Assembly (NCBI GenBank): GCA_963978895.1
Contig: OZ022240.1
Coordinates: 2,004,119-2,068,118 of the forward strand
DNA length: 64,000 nt
Reading direction: 5' to 3'
Source: Erpobdella octoculata
Taxonomy: Eukaryota > Annelida > Clitellata > Hirudinida > Erpobdellidae
Below, piece by piece: positions 21,543 through 35,822 of this stretch (the stretch's first letter is position 1; each line of letters starts with the position of its first letter). The notes beneath the pieces are model-generated. The model saw only the letters and a list, made by a program, of their open reading frames with translations. It made no database searches and was not told the DNA's origin. The position numbers were made by a program, and so were the translations under genes.

Positions 21543-24181
21543 TTCCGCCTTTTCCGACGGCGGATCGGGTCGCGCATCGCTGCCGAGGACCCGGAAACGT
21601 TGTAGATTTCCAGGCGGTGTTTTTCGTTTTAAAATATTCGCGTCTAAGATCTGAGTGGCCGTATCAGGAATTTTCCGTTGTTTTCTTAATATTTGCATTC
21701 TTGTTTTATTCGCAACGTTTTTCAGACTTTCTTCCGCGGAGTGCCTTAACGCGTGCGCGCGTAGCAGTCGCTTGGCGTCCCCTCACTTCAGTGAGTCCAG
21801 GCTCCCGTATATAGATACGTGCTTAGAGGTGTGTCTTCCATGCTCTTGATCATAATAGCTTGCTCCGTGCCGTTATTATCCCTCGTCGTTCACTTTGTCA
21901 TTCCCAGTTCGTAACATTTCTGTATATTTAGCTGTGATTGTCGGGAGTTTTACTTTTTCAGTGACAATGATTTGTGACATTCTTTTCTATGCATCGACTT
22001 ATGCGTTTTCCAGCAGCTCTTAGCTTCTTCAGCCTTCTTTGTAACTTGTTTTAAGTTTATAATTCCAGTGTAGCTTAGCCGAAGCTTTTTTTGCGTCATA
22101 CCTCGTCATTTCAGTTAATATTATAAATTATAATACTAAGCCGTTGACAGACCTCATAGACGATGTAACGTAACGTGCCTTGCACGATAGACAACAATGA
22201 TCTCCTTCTCAGTTCCGCGCCGACAATGTGTCGTATTTGCGTGCCGTTTCATTTTTTTACTGTTTTGTTCCTTTAGGTGTGTGAGGAGCCGAATCTTAAT
22301 AGTTTTTTTTTTTATGTTTCACTTTGCATATCACAAGATAAATAAAGATACTCAGCAGTTTGTTTTAAGTGACAGTTTTACGTCGGCACAAGTCGCATAC
22401 TTTCATTATATACAATTTTTTTTCTAATGTTTTATTGACTGAACGAATGAATGGTCTCATGTGTTTCTCTTCTCAGTTGAGATTATAAATGCACATGTGT
22501 TATTAAATGATTTCACCATGTGTTGAACTCTAGAAATAAAAAGGCATCTAGTAATAGACGTTTTGTTTGGACACCTGACTACTCATATTTGTCCTAATTG
22601 GTTTTTCAATCCTTATGAGTTATTATTAGAAGAGTTAAATGTGGTTGCGATTTTTGCCCCCTCAACAAGTTTTGTAAAATAATATTGGGGGAAGAGGATT
22701 TCTAACGAAACGACTCTAGAATAAAACAAGACGAGGTTGAAGCGAAACATGAAATTTCTTTTAATCAATCAATTAATGACCAAAACAAACGAATAAACGA
22801 TCTGCAAAAAAAAACATTCTACTAAAAAGCAGCACTAGCAATCAACAACGTTTATTATAATGATGTACCGGAAGGGGCAGTGGTTCCGAGTGTTGTATCG
22901 AATCATTACAGTTAAAAATACGCCATCAGTAAAGGACCGTGGCTTGTTGGAGCTGACCAGTTATATTGCTGGCAACGAATTGTGTTCATCTGTAAATGTG
23001 GAGGAGCTTGAGTAGTGTTGAGATAAGTTTAAGGTGTAATGTTAATGCCTGTGTACCTCTGTACCTATTTGTTAATGCGTACGCCGGTATCTACGCAGTC
23101 ACGACACAACACTTAGACCGAACGGAACTTTCCGGTATACATAGTGCAGGATGTTGCGCCGTCCACGTAAGCAGAACATCTAAAAGCGAAATGATATCTC
23201 GAGAAGAAGGTAGGTTTTTATAATATGAGAAGATTACAAGTAGTAGTGGACAAATCTACCTAGCAACTATTGAACTTGAACCTATTAAAGCGGTTTCAAT
23301 GGTGAATGAGGAAGAGGAGGAGTTGGCATTCTTTTTGTTGAAATAAAATGCGGAAAAAACATTTTTTTCTAAACATCGTCGTATCAAGCCGATAAAAAAG
23401 CGTCAAAACAATTAAATGCGTTTAATATTAATGATAACAAAAAGCAAACAAGTCCAAAAGAAGAAAGAATAAAAAAAACCACAATCATGGTTGCCGAAGT
23501 AAAAAAACGGAAAAACAAAATTCCAACCGTCGCGAACCCCGAAATAGAAAGTGAAACCAGAAAACAATTTTCGCTCGATGGACGAAATTCGAAAAACCTC
23601 GAATGATCAGATGCTGCTGTTGAAAAGTGAGAATTTTGATGAAAACAAAAAAGGTCCTCGGGTTTTTCCCCCCTCAATGAATTGGTAGCAGACTGGAAGA
23701 AGCTGAATACTAGTCTACCAGTGCATTTGAAAACTGGCGCTTCAAGTAGTTAAAGCAAGGCTGTGAAACGTTTTTTTTTCTTTTATAGAAATTTATAGAA
23801 AATGCGTGCTTACATCCAAAAGATGCGAAATCTAATAGAAAAGATAATTTGTCTTTGTTGAAACAAATGAATGAATGAAAAAAAAGATGATCTCTTACAG
23901 CAAGACGCAATCAACAACGACGATGATGGAGATGGAGACCGGAGCAGGAAGAAGACGAAGCCGAGAAATATTACTTGTATAAAAAAAAACAAGAGATAAA
24001 AAAAGTTAACATTTGTTTCATAATTATAATTATTATCGTAGTCGTTCCTCTCTCTCTCGAAATTGCGAAGATCTACACAAGCAGCAAAGAAAAGTTAGTT
24101 AGTTAGTTAAGTAAGTAAGTGAGAACTGCTTCACCTGCCAGTAAACCCCGCGTGTCGTGTCGCACCTGGCTGCTCGCGCGC
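21543..24181. other. Convergent intergenic region, stathmin 3' end / hillarin 3' end
   Basis: Stathmin (plus) and hillarin (minus) converge here, so both 3' untranslated regions lie in it. A candidate stathmin polyadenylation signal AATAAA lies at 22535-22540. Frames up to 118 codons in the region have no family resemblance I can see and are not called. Confidence 0.55.
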
Positions 24182-27100
24182 TCACATGGAGTACTCCAGG
24201 TAGGTGCCGTAGCTCGAGTCGTCGTTCGGATCCAGGTTGGCGCAGACCATCAGCTTTCTTTCGTTCTCCCACTGCTTCTCCAGGTCGACCTGATATTTTT
24301 GAACGATCAGAAAATCGGTCAAAAAGAGTCAATAATAATACGTAACCGGTCGTCAATCAAACGCCTGCGAACGAACCTCTCCTTCCCAGACTCCTCCCTG
24401 CTTCTGCTCCAGCTGGGTCCACTCCTCGCCGACGACGACGACCACGGCGATGGCCTTGGGAATTTCCAGTTTGAAGTAAATGTGGTTGATGGTCGATGCG
24501 CTACCCTTGTCCGACCTGTTGTGCTGGAGGTGTCCTGGATTGGCAGTGAGCGAGTTAGTTATGATTGTGGTGAAACTCATCGAGAACAAGTGGAAATATC
24601 AAATGCACTTAGAATAATAATAATAATAAAAATTATTATTATTTCAAATAAATGAATCAACTATGTATGGAGAGGATCCAAATGATCGAATTAATTAAGT
24701 CCCACAAGAGATTTTAATCTTACAAAATAATCAACATTAATAAATTATAATTTATAAGACAGCCCTCAAACCTTACAAAAAAACAAAATCAACAACAACG
24801 AATACATCCAACCCCCACCCCACGATCCCCTCTTTGTTCCCTTCAAGACCAACGAACCCACCTTCGAGTGGTTCGTAGAGGTAGCTGCCCTCCTTCCAGG
24901 GACCGTACTGCTTCGGGAAGGGAATCAGCGACGCCACGGTGGTCTGACAGTTGATGAAATAGTTGTACACGCCGAGCAGACTGTCGCCGGGTTCCGATTC
25001 CGGGTTGCCGAAGAGTTGGAACTGAAGAGAAAAGAAGAACCAATGAGGACGAATCGATGAGTAAAACAACACCAAAAACTCTTATCAGTCAATCAATCAC
25101 TTCGCTGTGGCTTGTCATATGAAAATAACTCTGTAGCAGGCTTTTAATAACTTTCAAGCCTATTATTTAGGAAACTATTGCTTTTCCACACATTGAATTA
25201 ACACTATCGCCTTTTTGTTATCATCATCATCTTGTAAGATACAACTATCATCATTGAATATCATCGTTCTCATTACCACCACTCATTAAATAACAACTAC
25301 CCCTTTTTTTTTGTTATTGGCATCTTGTAAGATACTTTAAATACAGCTACCATCATTTCACAACAATCAAACACCAACATCATCATCATCATCATCGTCA
25401 TCGTCGCCAACAAACCTTATAATATCCTGGCTCGGGAAGCTTAAGCTGGAAGGTGATTCCGTTGGGGCTGCCCTGCTGGAGAACATAGGCAGAGCAGTCC
25501 TTGTTTTGGTCGTTGGAAACGAATAGGAGCTGTGCCGAAGTTCTCAGCGGCTGAGAGGTCGCGAAGGAGATCTGAACTTCGCCGGAGTTCGTCTCTATGT
25601 ACGGATCCTCGTGGCTGTTGGTCTTGAGGCCGATCTTCTCGAAAGTAGTCTGAGGTCCCAGGTAGCCTGTTTTATTTGAAGGTGTGTGAGTGTGTACATG
25701 AGTGTGTGTGTGTGTGCGTGTTTGTGAGCTAAAGTTTTTCGCTAAATTAGGAAGTGAACGATGGATGATGCGTTAGTAGCCTAAATATTTGCGCATTGTA
25801 AATTTTTTTTTTTATAAAAAAAACCACCAGGTCATTATTATGAATGATGCCACGAGACAAAACAGCAAGTTTTGTATTTATAACATTACTCAACAAAAAA
25901 ATTGCAATCACAAAATCCATAACCATGAAATCAACAAATTTAATAATGTTATCCCGGAAACTACCCAAGATCAGACGTGCATAATAACAGGAAAATAAAA
26001 AGCAAGCCAGCCCACCAGCAGGAAGAGCAGGGAAGGGATGAACTGGAGAGGCAGTCTCCTTACAGATGACCAGGTACTGATAAGCGTGCAGCAGGCTCTG
26101 TCCACCCGTTTCCGGATCGTTGGCGTACACCTCGAGTCCGAACTCTCCGACATGGGGAGGGATGGTGATGAAGATGGCCTCGTCTCTGACCACTCGGTGC
26201 AGGACGTAGTGAGACAGGACCTTCTCGTCGTCCGTATTGTTCTTCAGCTTGGCCATGAATCGTAATCTAAGGATGAAAAAATGCCATTTTCATCTTCGTC
26301 ATCATCATTCTTGTCTCAACAATATCATCATTTTCATCCCTATCCTCGTGTACGGATAACCGACCGAGTGGAAAATTGATCCCAAGTCCAGAGTGAAAAT
26401 TCACGCAACAATGCATTTCATTCATGAAACAATACAATTCATTCATGCAATGTTAATATAAAAAAAAACAGCAGCAATTCAATCTGACAATTCGACTTCA
26501 ACGATTAAAACTCGTGAAAACCTCAAAAAAAAACATCCAAGCAAATTACAAACCGCCCGAAACTAAAAAAGCAGTAGCAAACCGACTAACTTTCCATTCA
26601 GCTTGAACTTAACGTCGGCAACTCCCCTCGACGTCTGTACGATGGAGCCGGTCTGCAGTGGAACGAGATCGAACTTGTCGGCGCTGTCCCCGGCCCCCCA
26701 GGACGAGTGGACGCAGGGCGGGAAGGGGTTGGGCGGTGCAGCGGTGCTGCTGACGAGCTTGTATTCGCATATTCCTCCATAGACACCTTCTTTACTCTAT
26801 ATTTAAATAAAATTACATAGTATTAGTAATAACTTAAGCCACCCACTATCACAACTAAACTTCAACTAGGTTTATCGCCAACTTCTAAAACTACCTGCAT
26901 TAAACGGGTAAACACTAGGAAACAACTCACCTGCAAGTCGAGATCCTTGGCGTAGATAACGAGCAGGTAGGCTGCCTTCTCCGGGGGTCTGATGGTGATG
27001 TAGCAGGCATTGCCGGCAACTTCGAGCATGGCAAACTGGTTGAGGGGGAACTGGTTGAATTTCTCGTTTCCGTCCTCGTACTTCAGGTTGAACGTGAACC

Positions 27101-30100
27101 TCATCGACTTCGCCTAGCGGAAAAAAAATAAATTACCAACAAAAAAAAACATTATTTGTTTTTTTAAATTCAAAATTCAGGCTTCTAATAATTTATTCAT
27201 GACTTTTCGCACGGAAAGTCGTGTATTCGACGATGAGTTAATTAAATATTCCTTAATCAGCCAATCAGCTCGTTTATTGATCTATAAGCCCCGTACGCAC
27301 CCCGTACCTTATTTGGGGGGCAGTCCAGACGGATGGTGACCCTCTCGTTGCAATCGATGATGGCGTCGACGTGACTGTAGAGCTGAAGTCCGTACTTGAA
27401 GAAAGCCGGCTTGCAGGGGACCAGGTGCTCGAATTCAGCTTGGCTCAGCTGCCTGTTGAGCAGCTGCCAGTTGGGATCGTCCGGGAAGTGGCTGAAGATC
27501 AGCTGGCTGGGAGCCGGCATGAAGTAGTACTCGTCCAATTCGAAACGGATGTTGTCGGCAGTACCCTGGCCGAATAATAAAGAGAAGAATCGGTAATAAA
27601 GAAAAAAAAGTTGAATTAACAGTTGGATTATTTCAGATACAACATGGTACACTCACTACTAACTGATCTTAATGTTACCAAATAAGCTTATTCATGATGT
27701 AAAGCTGTGTGCTCTAATATCACAACCTTTACCCTTTAGAGGAAAACTTAGTGAATGAATCAATGAAACAGCTTGAACAGGATATACGAATGACAAACCA
27801 TAATAAAAAATAAATGAACTACAAATAAAAACAAAACACCAATCGCTGATCAACAACAAATACACCACTATTGCAACTACCTTTTCTCCGACCAGTCTCC
27901 TTGCAGCCCAGTGGCAGTCAACCAGCTGCCAGGTCCCGTTGACGAACACGGCATTCCACGAGTGTTGACCTTTCTGACCCTGGGCGAACTTCATTCCCGG
28001 CTTGTACTCGGCGCCCTTGGCGAAACCGGTCAGCGTCTTGCAGTGGAGACCAGCATAGCTGTATTTATGAAAAAAATAAACTCGTAGATTAATAAAAAGA
28101 ACATAAAAATAATAAAAAAAATATTCTGTTTATTGAAATGTCTCAACAAAGAACTCAAGTAACTAAAATTTGAGCCTTTAAAATGACAGCGTGAAATTTT
28201 CCAGTAATTACACGCACGCACGCACATCGCAAGTCGACGAACCTGCAGAGAGTTTCGTACACCCTGGCGTAAGTCGTGTCGCCGCTCTTCAGTTTCATCA
28301 GCATCTCCTCCGGCGAGCCCTTGTCGTAGTTGGTGAACGACAGCTTGGAAAGGTCCTTCGAGCAGAGCCACAGAAAAATGGCTCTGAAAGAAGTTCGAGT
28401 GATGATTAGTTACACGAAGTCAATCTAAATGATCAAGCTCTTTTTTATATAATAAAATCTAAAAATCTGATAATGATGATGATGATAGCAAGGATTATGA
28501 TAGTCGTATAAACAACCCGGAAAAGCAACACAATATATACCTGGCTTTGTCGAGTTCATTGGTGATGTTTCTGGCATAGATGAGGTGCCATATTATGTCC
28601 TTCACTGTCTCGTGCTGAGTTCCAGAGACCTGAACATGACAACGATGATGATGATGATGATGAGTAATAATAATGATCATCATCATCATCTTAATAATGA
28701 TGATGAAGAAGATGAATTATTTTATTAGGACAGTCAAAACACACAACAAATGGTCAAAACAACACACAGTCAAAACACACAACAACTTAACCAAATTTTA
28801 AATCTACTTTTCAATAACAGTCAACAGCACTTTACCCATCCCAAGTTTTCATCTGTTAGTTCATCATAGATAAATAAGACAGTCCATACACCTGCCTACC
28901 CCCACCTTCAAGGCACTGACGGGATTCAAACTTCTGACATGTCTGTTACCAGGTGAACGCACTGAACACATTACCACTACACTACACTCTGGTGGTATCC
29001 CACCTGAACACATTACCACTACACTCACTCCGGTGCTACCTGTCTGCGTGACCCACCTGGACAGCATGGTTGTCGAGATCTTTGAAAACCTTCCTGGGAT
29101 CGATGAACAACTTCTGAACGGAGATGTTCCTTCCCTCGGGCTTAGGAGCGACTTCGGGATTCTGCGCTTGCACGTGGAAATCAGCCGGAGGTTTCACCAC
29201 GATTTCTTTGGTAAACGCTTCGCTCGTAACCGTAGACTGGTATTCTTTCTCCGGGATCACCGACTCGAGGGTGACGACGCTGGAAGAAGTCTTCTTCATT
29301 CCATCGGCTATCGGGTACTCGGCATTGTCTGCGCGTGTGAAAGAGAAAAATGAAAATCATGGACACTAAGAAACCGTTAAACTGAAATCAACCTTGAACA
29401 TGGGTTGGGAATGATTTTAAGCATATGAGATGACACAGTTTTAATTAATTGCTGTTTGAAATAAAAAAAAGTTGATATAAAATTTAGCAATTAAAGCATT
29501 TTAATTTTTTGAGCGATGAAAAAAACTCCTAACTTTAAAAATAATATTTTTTTAGACTCACAAGCTTCGTGCTTCTGGTCGTGAACGACCGGGACGACCC
29601 TCTTGACGATGAACTGCCTCGGCTTGTAGCGATGGGTCGTGTCGACCTTCACTCGCTTGATGATCGGCCTCTCCTCGTAGATCTTGGACGACGGCACCTT
29701 GCCGTAGCACTCGCCGAGGGCCTTGCCCGGATAGGCGATCAGGTACTGGCTGATGTGGGTGAACATGTCTCCGTGCTTGGCCGGATCGTTGGCGAATATC
29801 TCCAGCCCGTACTCTCCCTCCTGGGGTAGGTCTGCTACGACTGTGACCTGGCAGTACATCGTAGAATAATTTTGGTGAGATGACGATAAAATAATTATTA
29901 ATTGATAAATTAATACTACAAATTATTAAATAATGAATTTCAAATCGAATTAACCATGACAAAACACTTACCGTCTTGTCGTCATTCTTGACACTGAGAC
30001 CCTTCTTCAGGTCCGCCGAGTTGACACCTTCCCGTACGAGTCTCGGATAGATTCTGGTCTCGCTGCTCTTATCGAAGACCAGTTCGATGTGGCCGTCGGG

Positions 30101-33100
30101 CGCCTCTATGATGCCGCTCTTGTTGTGGGGCACCAGCTCGAAGCGCTGGGCCGTGGCGTCGTCCGGACCCCAGACGATGTCGCTGCACTGGGGAAAGATG
30201 GCATTTCCCTGTCGAAATAAATGATAGGATGGATGATTAGTTTTTTTTTTTATAGCAACTTAAAATTATTTAAAAGTTTCATTGCTGCATTACCAGTTCT
30301 TTGGTCTGAAACATGCTATGAAATATAACTGCAATCAATTACAAACCAGGCTGGATCTCACCTTCACCGGCTGGTCGCAGACGATCTTGTACTCACAGAC
30401 AGCCTTGAAGACGTGCTCTCCCGTCTCCGTCGGAACTTCCGGTGCCACGTCGGCAAAAGCTATCAGGTAGTAGTCGCCTTTTTGCGGCAGTCTCAGGTGG
30501 TAGGCAACCTGTACGACGATGACAACGTCAAGCATGAATTAAGGAATACTAATAATGTTAATAATAAAAAACATAATTACTGTACGTCAACAAATTTTAG
30601 CACAATTTCGACTTACGTGATTCAATGAACTTTGAATGCATTTATATGAATAAATAAACAATTTAAACAAAATTAATTAATTCTCAGACTAGACCCACCC
30701 ATCGCCGTTCAACTAACACTCGCTAGCTCAAATACTAGATCAACAACTGACCTGTTTGTCCAAGGTTTGCTGGAGAACGTAAGCAGTCAGAGGAATGCCA
30801 TCCAGAGTTTCTTGCATCTTGTCTCCGTGGACGAGCTTGAAGGTGTACGCAGTGGGATCGGAGAAGCCAACCGAGATCACGGCAATTCCTTGAAACATTA
30901 AAACATAACTTTAAAACAACTTATAGCAAATGTTCATTAACAGGTTAGCTAACAATAAACTGTTCTTTTATTAAACATTGACTAATTAAATGATTTCCCA
31001 ACCGCCGATAATTCGGCATAGTTTAATTCGTTCAAAATAAGTGTAACTGTTAAACATTAAACCTGCCTGACCATTCCTGCCAACAACTAAAACAACCCTC
31101 ACTACTATTACTCCACAAATATTTACAAATAGACCCTGATATGATCCATTATCAGTCCACAATAAGAGATGACACGAACCATATTTGGCATGGACAACAC
31201 CAAGAGAACAGTCAGACAGCAGGTGCATTCCACTGGTGAAGAAATACGACTTCAGGAGGGGGTACTCTTCGAACTTTTCCTTGTTAAGTATGGGGGGCTT
31301 GAGCAGCAGCCAGAGGGGATCCTCGGGGTAGTGGGTGAGAGAGAGTTGTTCGGGTTCGGTGATGAAGTAGAAATCATCGTACTCGTAGACGAGATTCTCG
31401 GGAGAGTTGTGCTCCGATCTCAAGAACCTGAGAAGAAGAAGAAGAAAGATATGATAATAATAAGTCTTATAAACATTGTAATAGAATATTAATAACTAGG
31501 TCGGTCATAGCTACGTGGAAACAATCCGCTCCCCCCCCTAGAATTCTGAAGGTGTCATTCAGCACTGTGTCGATTTGGGCTATTTTATTATAGATTATAA
31601 TAGAATAACTTGATAAAATAGCAATAAAATAAAATGATTATCAATATCATTATTATTAAAAATATCGGCAATTACATTGAAATTATTAAGTTTTTAAATA
31701 AAATAATAATTGAATCTTAAACTCGGCACACCTGGTGGCCCAGTGGCAGTCGACAAGATGCCAGTTGCCGTCAATGTAGATGGCGTTCCAACTGTGATTG
31801 ACCGGATGTGTCGTCAACGGAGTCCCGGGGTGGTAGTCGACGCCCTTTGCCCACCCGAGTATGGTCACGCACGACAGCCCCGAGTGGCTAAGAGTTGAGG
31901 AAATTAAAAAAAAAATCAAGTATTAACATTATTTTTTTTAAAGACAATTCCTCTCCTGTTATCCTAACCTCACCCCCCCACTATTCTAGCATTCATTCAT
32001 CTTTGAAAATTTGCTATCCCTCTAGCTAAAAATGATTTCAAACCCAAAGATTAATCAGAAAAAATGACCTAGCCTATAACTCTATCCAAAATGTCCTCCA
32101 CTCCACCCTATTCAAATAGTTTCAACAAAAACTACTATCACCACCATAGACTAATATTAGTTTAATTTTTTCTGCTTTAAAAAAAAATCAAATATCGTCA
32201 CCGAGCCATGCATTCGAAAATCCTGGCGTAGGTCGCCTTGCCGTCCTTGAAGAGAGAGAGGAGGAGTTCCGGAGAGTTTGGTCGGACTTCCGAGAACTTG
32301 ATCAGGCTCAGATTCTTACAGGTCAGCCAACGAAAAATGGCTCTGAAAAAAAATTAAATAAATAAATAAAAAACACATTTCCTAGTTGATGCTAAGATTT
32401 TGTTTAATTTAATATTAATAAACCACGTAGAAATGAGTTCAGAAAATGATGGCTTCCTATATAATAAAAAATAATAAAAAAGAAGAAAGCAAAAAATAAA
32501 AAAGAATAAAAAAGAAGAAAGCAAAAGAAATATTTTTGACATTGAGAATTCAATACAAGAGCAGCAGCAGCAGCATCCGACCCAACCAATGACAATCTCG
32601 TTCATATAGGGAAACCATCATTGACTGAAAAGAATCATCAATCAATCTCACATGTATACAATCTCCATGGAGTTGGTTGCTCAATTTTTTATGGCCTCAG
32701 AGATGAATGGGGAAGTGGGGTGGGGGTGGTGATTACTAAAATCCTTCATAACATATTTATAATCTCTTCTGTAGTCATCATCTCTATAGACCTGACTTCC
32801 TTCTCATCATCCCTATCATCGCCATGGCTTCCCTCTTTGCACCGGCCTGCCCCTCAATTTTCATTACTCCACCATCATTCTTATTTTCATCATCTTCATC
32901 ACATCCTCAAATTGATCAATAGAGGGGTTATTTTGAGCAGCTGTTTGTAGACCGTGCTAGCTAGAGAGTGTGTGTGAGTGTAGTGTCCTAGTGTGTGCAG
33001 GCCACAACACCATCACAACACTGGTGTGCACAATCAATTTTCACCAACAGGATGATGGTGGTGATGATGATGTCAAGTGATGCATCAACATGCAGCCAAT

Positions 33101-33854
33101 ATACAAGCACACATTAACACAGACACACAGGATGATGTAACAGGATGATTAATGCATCAATTATACTGATTGATTGAATGGATCATTGCAGGAATCAATC
33201 AATCAGAAAAACTAAATATATTTGATGAAAATGAAAAGTGCTTGCATGCTGACAGACAGCCTTATACTCACAACAACAAACAAAAACCATTAAACTTATG
33301 AATTAACAGAACATTAATTAAACATTCAGTAATTTTCTAAACACCTAGCTCTCTCCAATTCAGTGAACTCGTGCTTGTAGCAGAGGTTCCAGATGAGCTC
33401 CCTGAAGGTCGGATAATCTCTCATTGATTCCTAAACGGAAAATTTGAAAAAAGAAATGTTAAATAAAAGAATAAAAAAAAAAAAGCATTTTTTAATTCAG
33501 AAATAATAAAGAAAAACTATTAAACAATAAGCTGGTGTAGAGGGTATTACTAATAACATAATAACATAAGATACCAACATAGAATTCCAAAGTTTCAGTT
33601 AATAATATAATAGTATGTACTGCAATACTGCCAAGAAATGTCTAGAAGGTTGCAGGTTGGAAAAAATTTAAAAAAAAAGGAAAGATTAAAATACATTTCA
33701 ACAACATCACACACACCTCAATGGCATGTTCATCGACAGAGGCAAAGACGGACAAGTCTTCGTAGATGTCAGCCTTCGTAACCTTGGGAGGTTCGGGGGG
33801 CACGTGCTGTCCCGACTTCACCACTTCCAATTTGAAATTCGAAGGAGTAGACAT
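24182..33854 (-). CDS. Hillarin / kyphoscoliosis-peptidase-like protein with two transglutaminase-like modules
   Basis: KY/hillarin proteins carry a transglutaminase/protease-like (TGc) domain plus beta-rich modules and act at muscle Z-discs or the cell cortex. Exons (minus): 33854-33717, 33430-33345, 32342-32202, 31887-31732, 31427-31180, 30888-30752, 30508-30362, 30208-29972, 29847-29562, 29328-29057, 28629-28541, 28383-28243, 28058-27881, 27565-27308, 27113-26931, 26796-26591, 26266-26064, 25666-25416, 25021-24862, 24534-24377, 24289-24182; all phases close to about 1260 residues. Two homologous halves: module 1 has [20 protein letters not shown] and [20 protein letters not shown]; module 2 has [19 protein letters not shown] and [20 protein letters not shown]. 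Each is followed by two beta-rich modules with [10 protein letters not shown] or [10 protein letters not shown]. His and Asp of the TGc triad are visible; the usual Cys position is not Cys by my alignment. No LIM domain is seen. Confidence 0.9.
28900..29040 (-). repeat. Possible tRNA-derived SINE fragment in hillarin intron 10
   Basis: On the minus strand TGTAGTGTAGTGGTAATGTG resembles an A box, and AGTTTGAATCCC about 45 bases later resembles a B box. Part of the head is repeated immediately (CACATTACCACTACACT occurs twice, near 28966 and 29009). It differs from the other SINE families in the window. Confidence 0.45.
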
Positions 33855-35119
33855 TGCTGATTTTTTTGTTTATATAGAAATCAGAGGAAGGTTGATGTAT
33901 TTGGATCGTTTACAGTCGAATCAATATTGCAATGACTTTGAGGCTGTAAATTAAATAATAAAAAAAAAGATCTGATTATAATTTTTCAAAATTGAATTCG
34001 GAACAAAATAAATAAATTTAATTTAAAATATTTGAGATATATGAAAAAAAAAAGAGAACAGTTCATAATTTGTCAGATCCAGTTATCCAAATAAAGTAAA
34101 CAAGTTTTGTGTGTATGTGAAAGAGAGAAGAGAAAAAAGAAAGAGAGAAGAGAAAAAAGAAAGAGAGAAAGAAAAAAAAAAGAGAGAGAGCTCTGAGAGA
34201 GATGAGGCTTGTGTTAACTTTACACAAAGTATTAGTCACTACACACAAAACCTATTGTATGCAGCCACGCGCTGATAACTTCAAACAGACTCAAAAATGT
34301 CTGCAACTTTCTCTCCGTAAGCCAATTTTTTCAAAGCAGTAGCAGCAGAACAATAACAAAGGCATCATCAAAAGAGGGGGCGAGGTCAACCCATGGCTGT
34401 GTTTGCTACCATTCCTTTCAGAGTCGTTGTGGCCTCAAAAATATAAGGAATGAGATATTAATAGCTATCTTGTAGGCAGAAGAGGTAATAAAGTAATAAT
34501 TATACTAAAGCTGCGCACTGTACGGCAGAAGAGATGATAGCTGTATATGTATAAGTAGTAGCTAGTACCTACTATTAATTAGTAGTCTGCAAAAACGTCT
34601 TGTTCATAATATATTATATGTTTACTAACGGTAGCCTATTACGACAAATGAAGTTCCAATCGTTGAAAAATAACTACAGACTGATAGGAACTCATTAACA
34701 CTAATTAAACAGGTTGTAGGGCTTTAGCAATTAATTATTATTGGAGCTGTTGCTTGAAACAACAGACAACACACGCAGCATTACTTTTAGTCGTTCTTGA
34801 TGCAAATTATTTATATAGCGCCTCATTATAGCGGATGCTATCACGGAAACGCTTCAAGGAAACATAAACATAGTCAGCAACAAATTAAAATGCAATAATA
34901 TAATAATGCTTTAATATTTAATCAACCGTTCTTTTCTCTATTCCTCCTCTAATTGCTTTCCCTACCTCCCTAGCATTCTTAATTTTTTTACCAACCCTTT
35001 TCTATCTCCTTCCTTTTTTGTGTGTTTCATAAATTAAACCCCTTAAGCAGGAGATAAGACGGTATCGGCTATTCGGAGCTACGCAGGCTAGGAACGAAAT
35101 CATTTCCAAACCCGAATAA
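33855..35119. other. Hillarin upstream region
   Basis: No coding exon is supported. It holds a GA-rich tract at about 34118-34200 and a TTATATAGCGCC stretch near 34810. It should contain the hillarin promoter, and the LTR element sits at its far edge. Confidence 0.5.
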
Positions 35120-35124
35120 AACCG

Positions 35125-35348
35125 TGTAAGATGAAGATAATTCATCTTACGTATTTTTCATAGTATTTGTTTATTTTATTTTATTATGTGTGCATTTTAT
35201 TAGGATTGGATATTTCGTAACAATAAGTCATATATATATGTATATGTATGTATATATATATATATGTATATATATGTATGTATATATATGTTTTTATATA
35301 TATGTATGTGTGTATGTGTGTGCGTATTTACTAATTTTTTTTATCTAG

Positions 35349-35389
<41 letters not shown>

Positions 35390-35721
35390 TTTTCCTGATT
35401 TTGATTGGTAAGAATGTAAATATTATTTTGTGCATGAATTTTGAGAAACTAGACAGTGTGTTATAAAGTTGAGTGTTCGAGAAGAAAAATAAAAGTTTAA
35501 AGAGACGTGCTGCAGAGAGAAATTGGAATTTACAAAAGATTTGTTAGAACCGTGCGAAATTCTACAAAGTGAGAGAATTCAGTTTTATTTGAGTCCAGTT
35601 AAAAGATTTATTTTTCAAGGGAGAATAATTAAGTTAAAATAAATTCGAGAAATATTGTGATATAAATAACTTCGACTTTAACGTTACGAATCGCTAGAAA
35701 GCATATTCCTCTACGTTTACA
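35125..35721 (+). repeat. Left LTR (597 bp)
   Basis: It starts with TG and ends with CA. Its first 27 bases contain a perfect 10-bp hairpin (GTAAGATGAA/TTCATCTTAC). It holds AT-rich microsatellites at about 35229-35385 and a likely polyadenylation signal (AAATAAAAG near 35488). Confidence 0.95.
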
Positions 35722-35822
35722 TTGGTGACCTCGACGTATTTACGCATTTTCATACGTAAATATATTTTTTCTGAAGTTGTTTGATCACAAGTGACCGAAT
35801 TTTTTTTTTTCGTTTGTACAAA

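Noticed and set aside
21458..21849. Open frames of 64-118 codons after stathmin
   Set aside because: They overlap the stathmin last exon or its 3' region and show no recognisable domain or splice structure.
24119..24655. 178-codon plus-strand frame
   Set aside because: It is a shadow of hillarin terminal exons on the minus strand, which have clear splice sites and family similarity.
34800..34870. TTATATAGCGCC...GAAACGCTTCAAGG as a known repeat tail
   Set aside because: It resembles 3' ends of some dispersed elements, but there is too little sequence and no second copy in the window.
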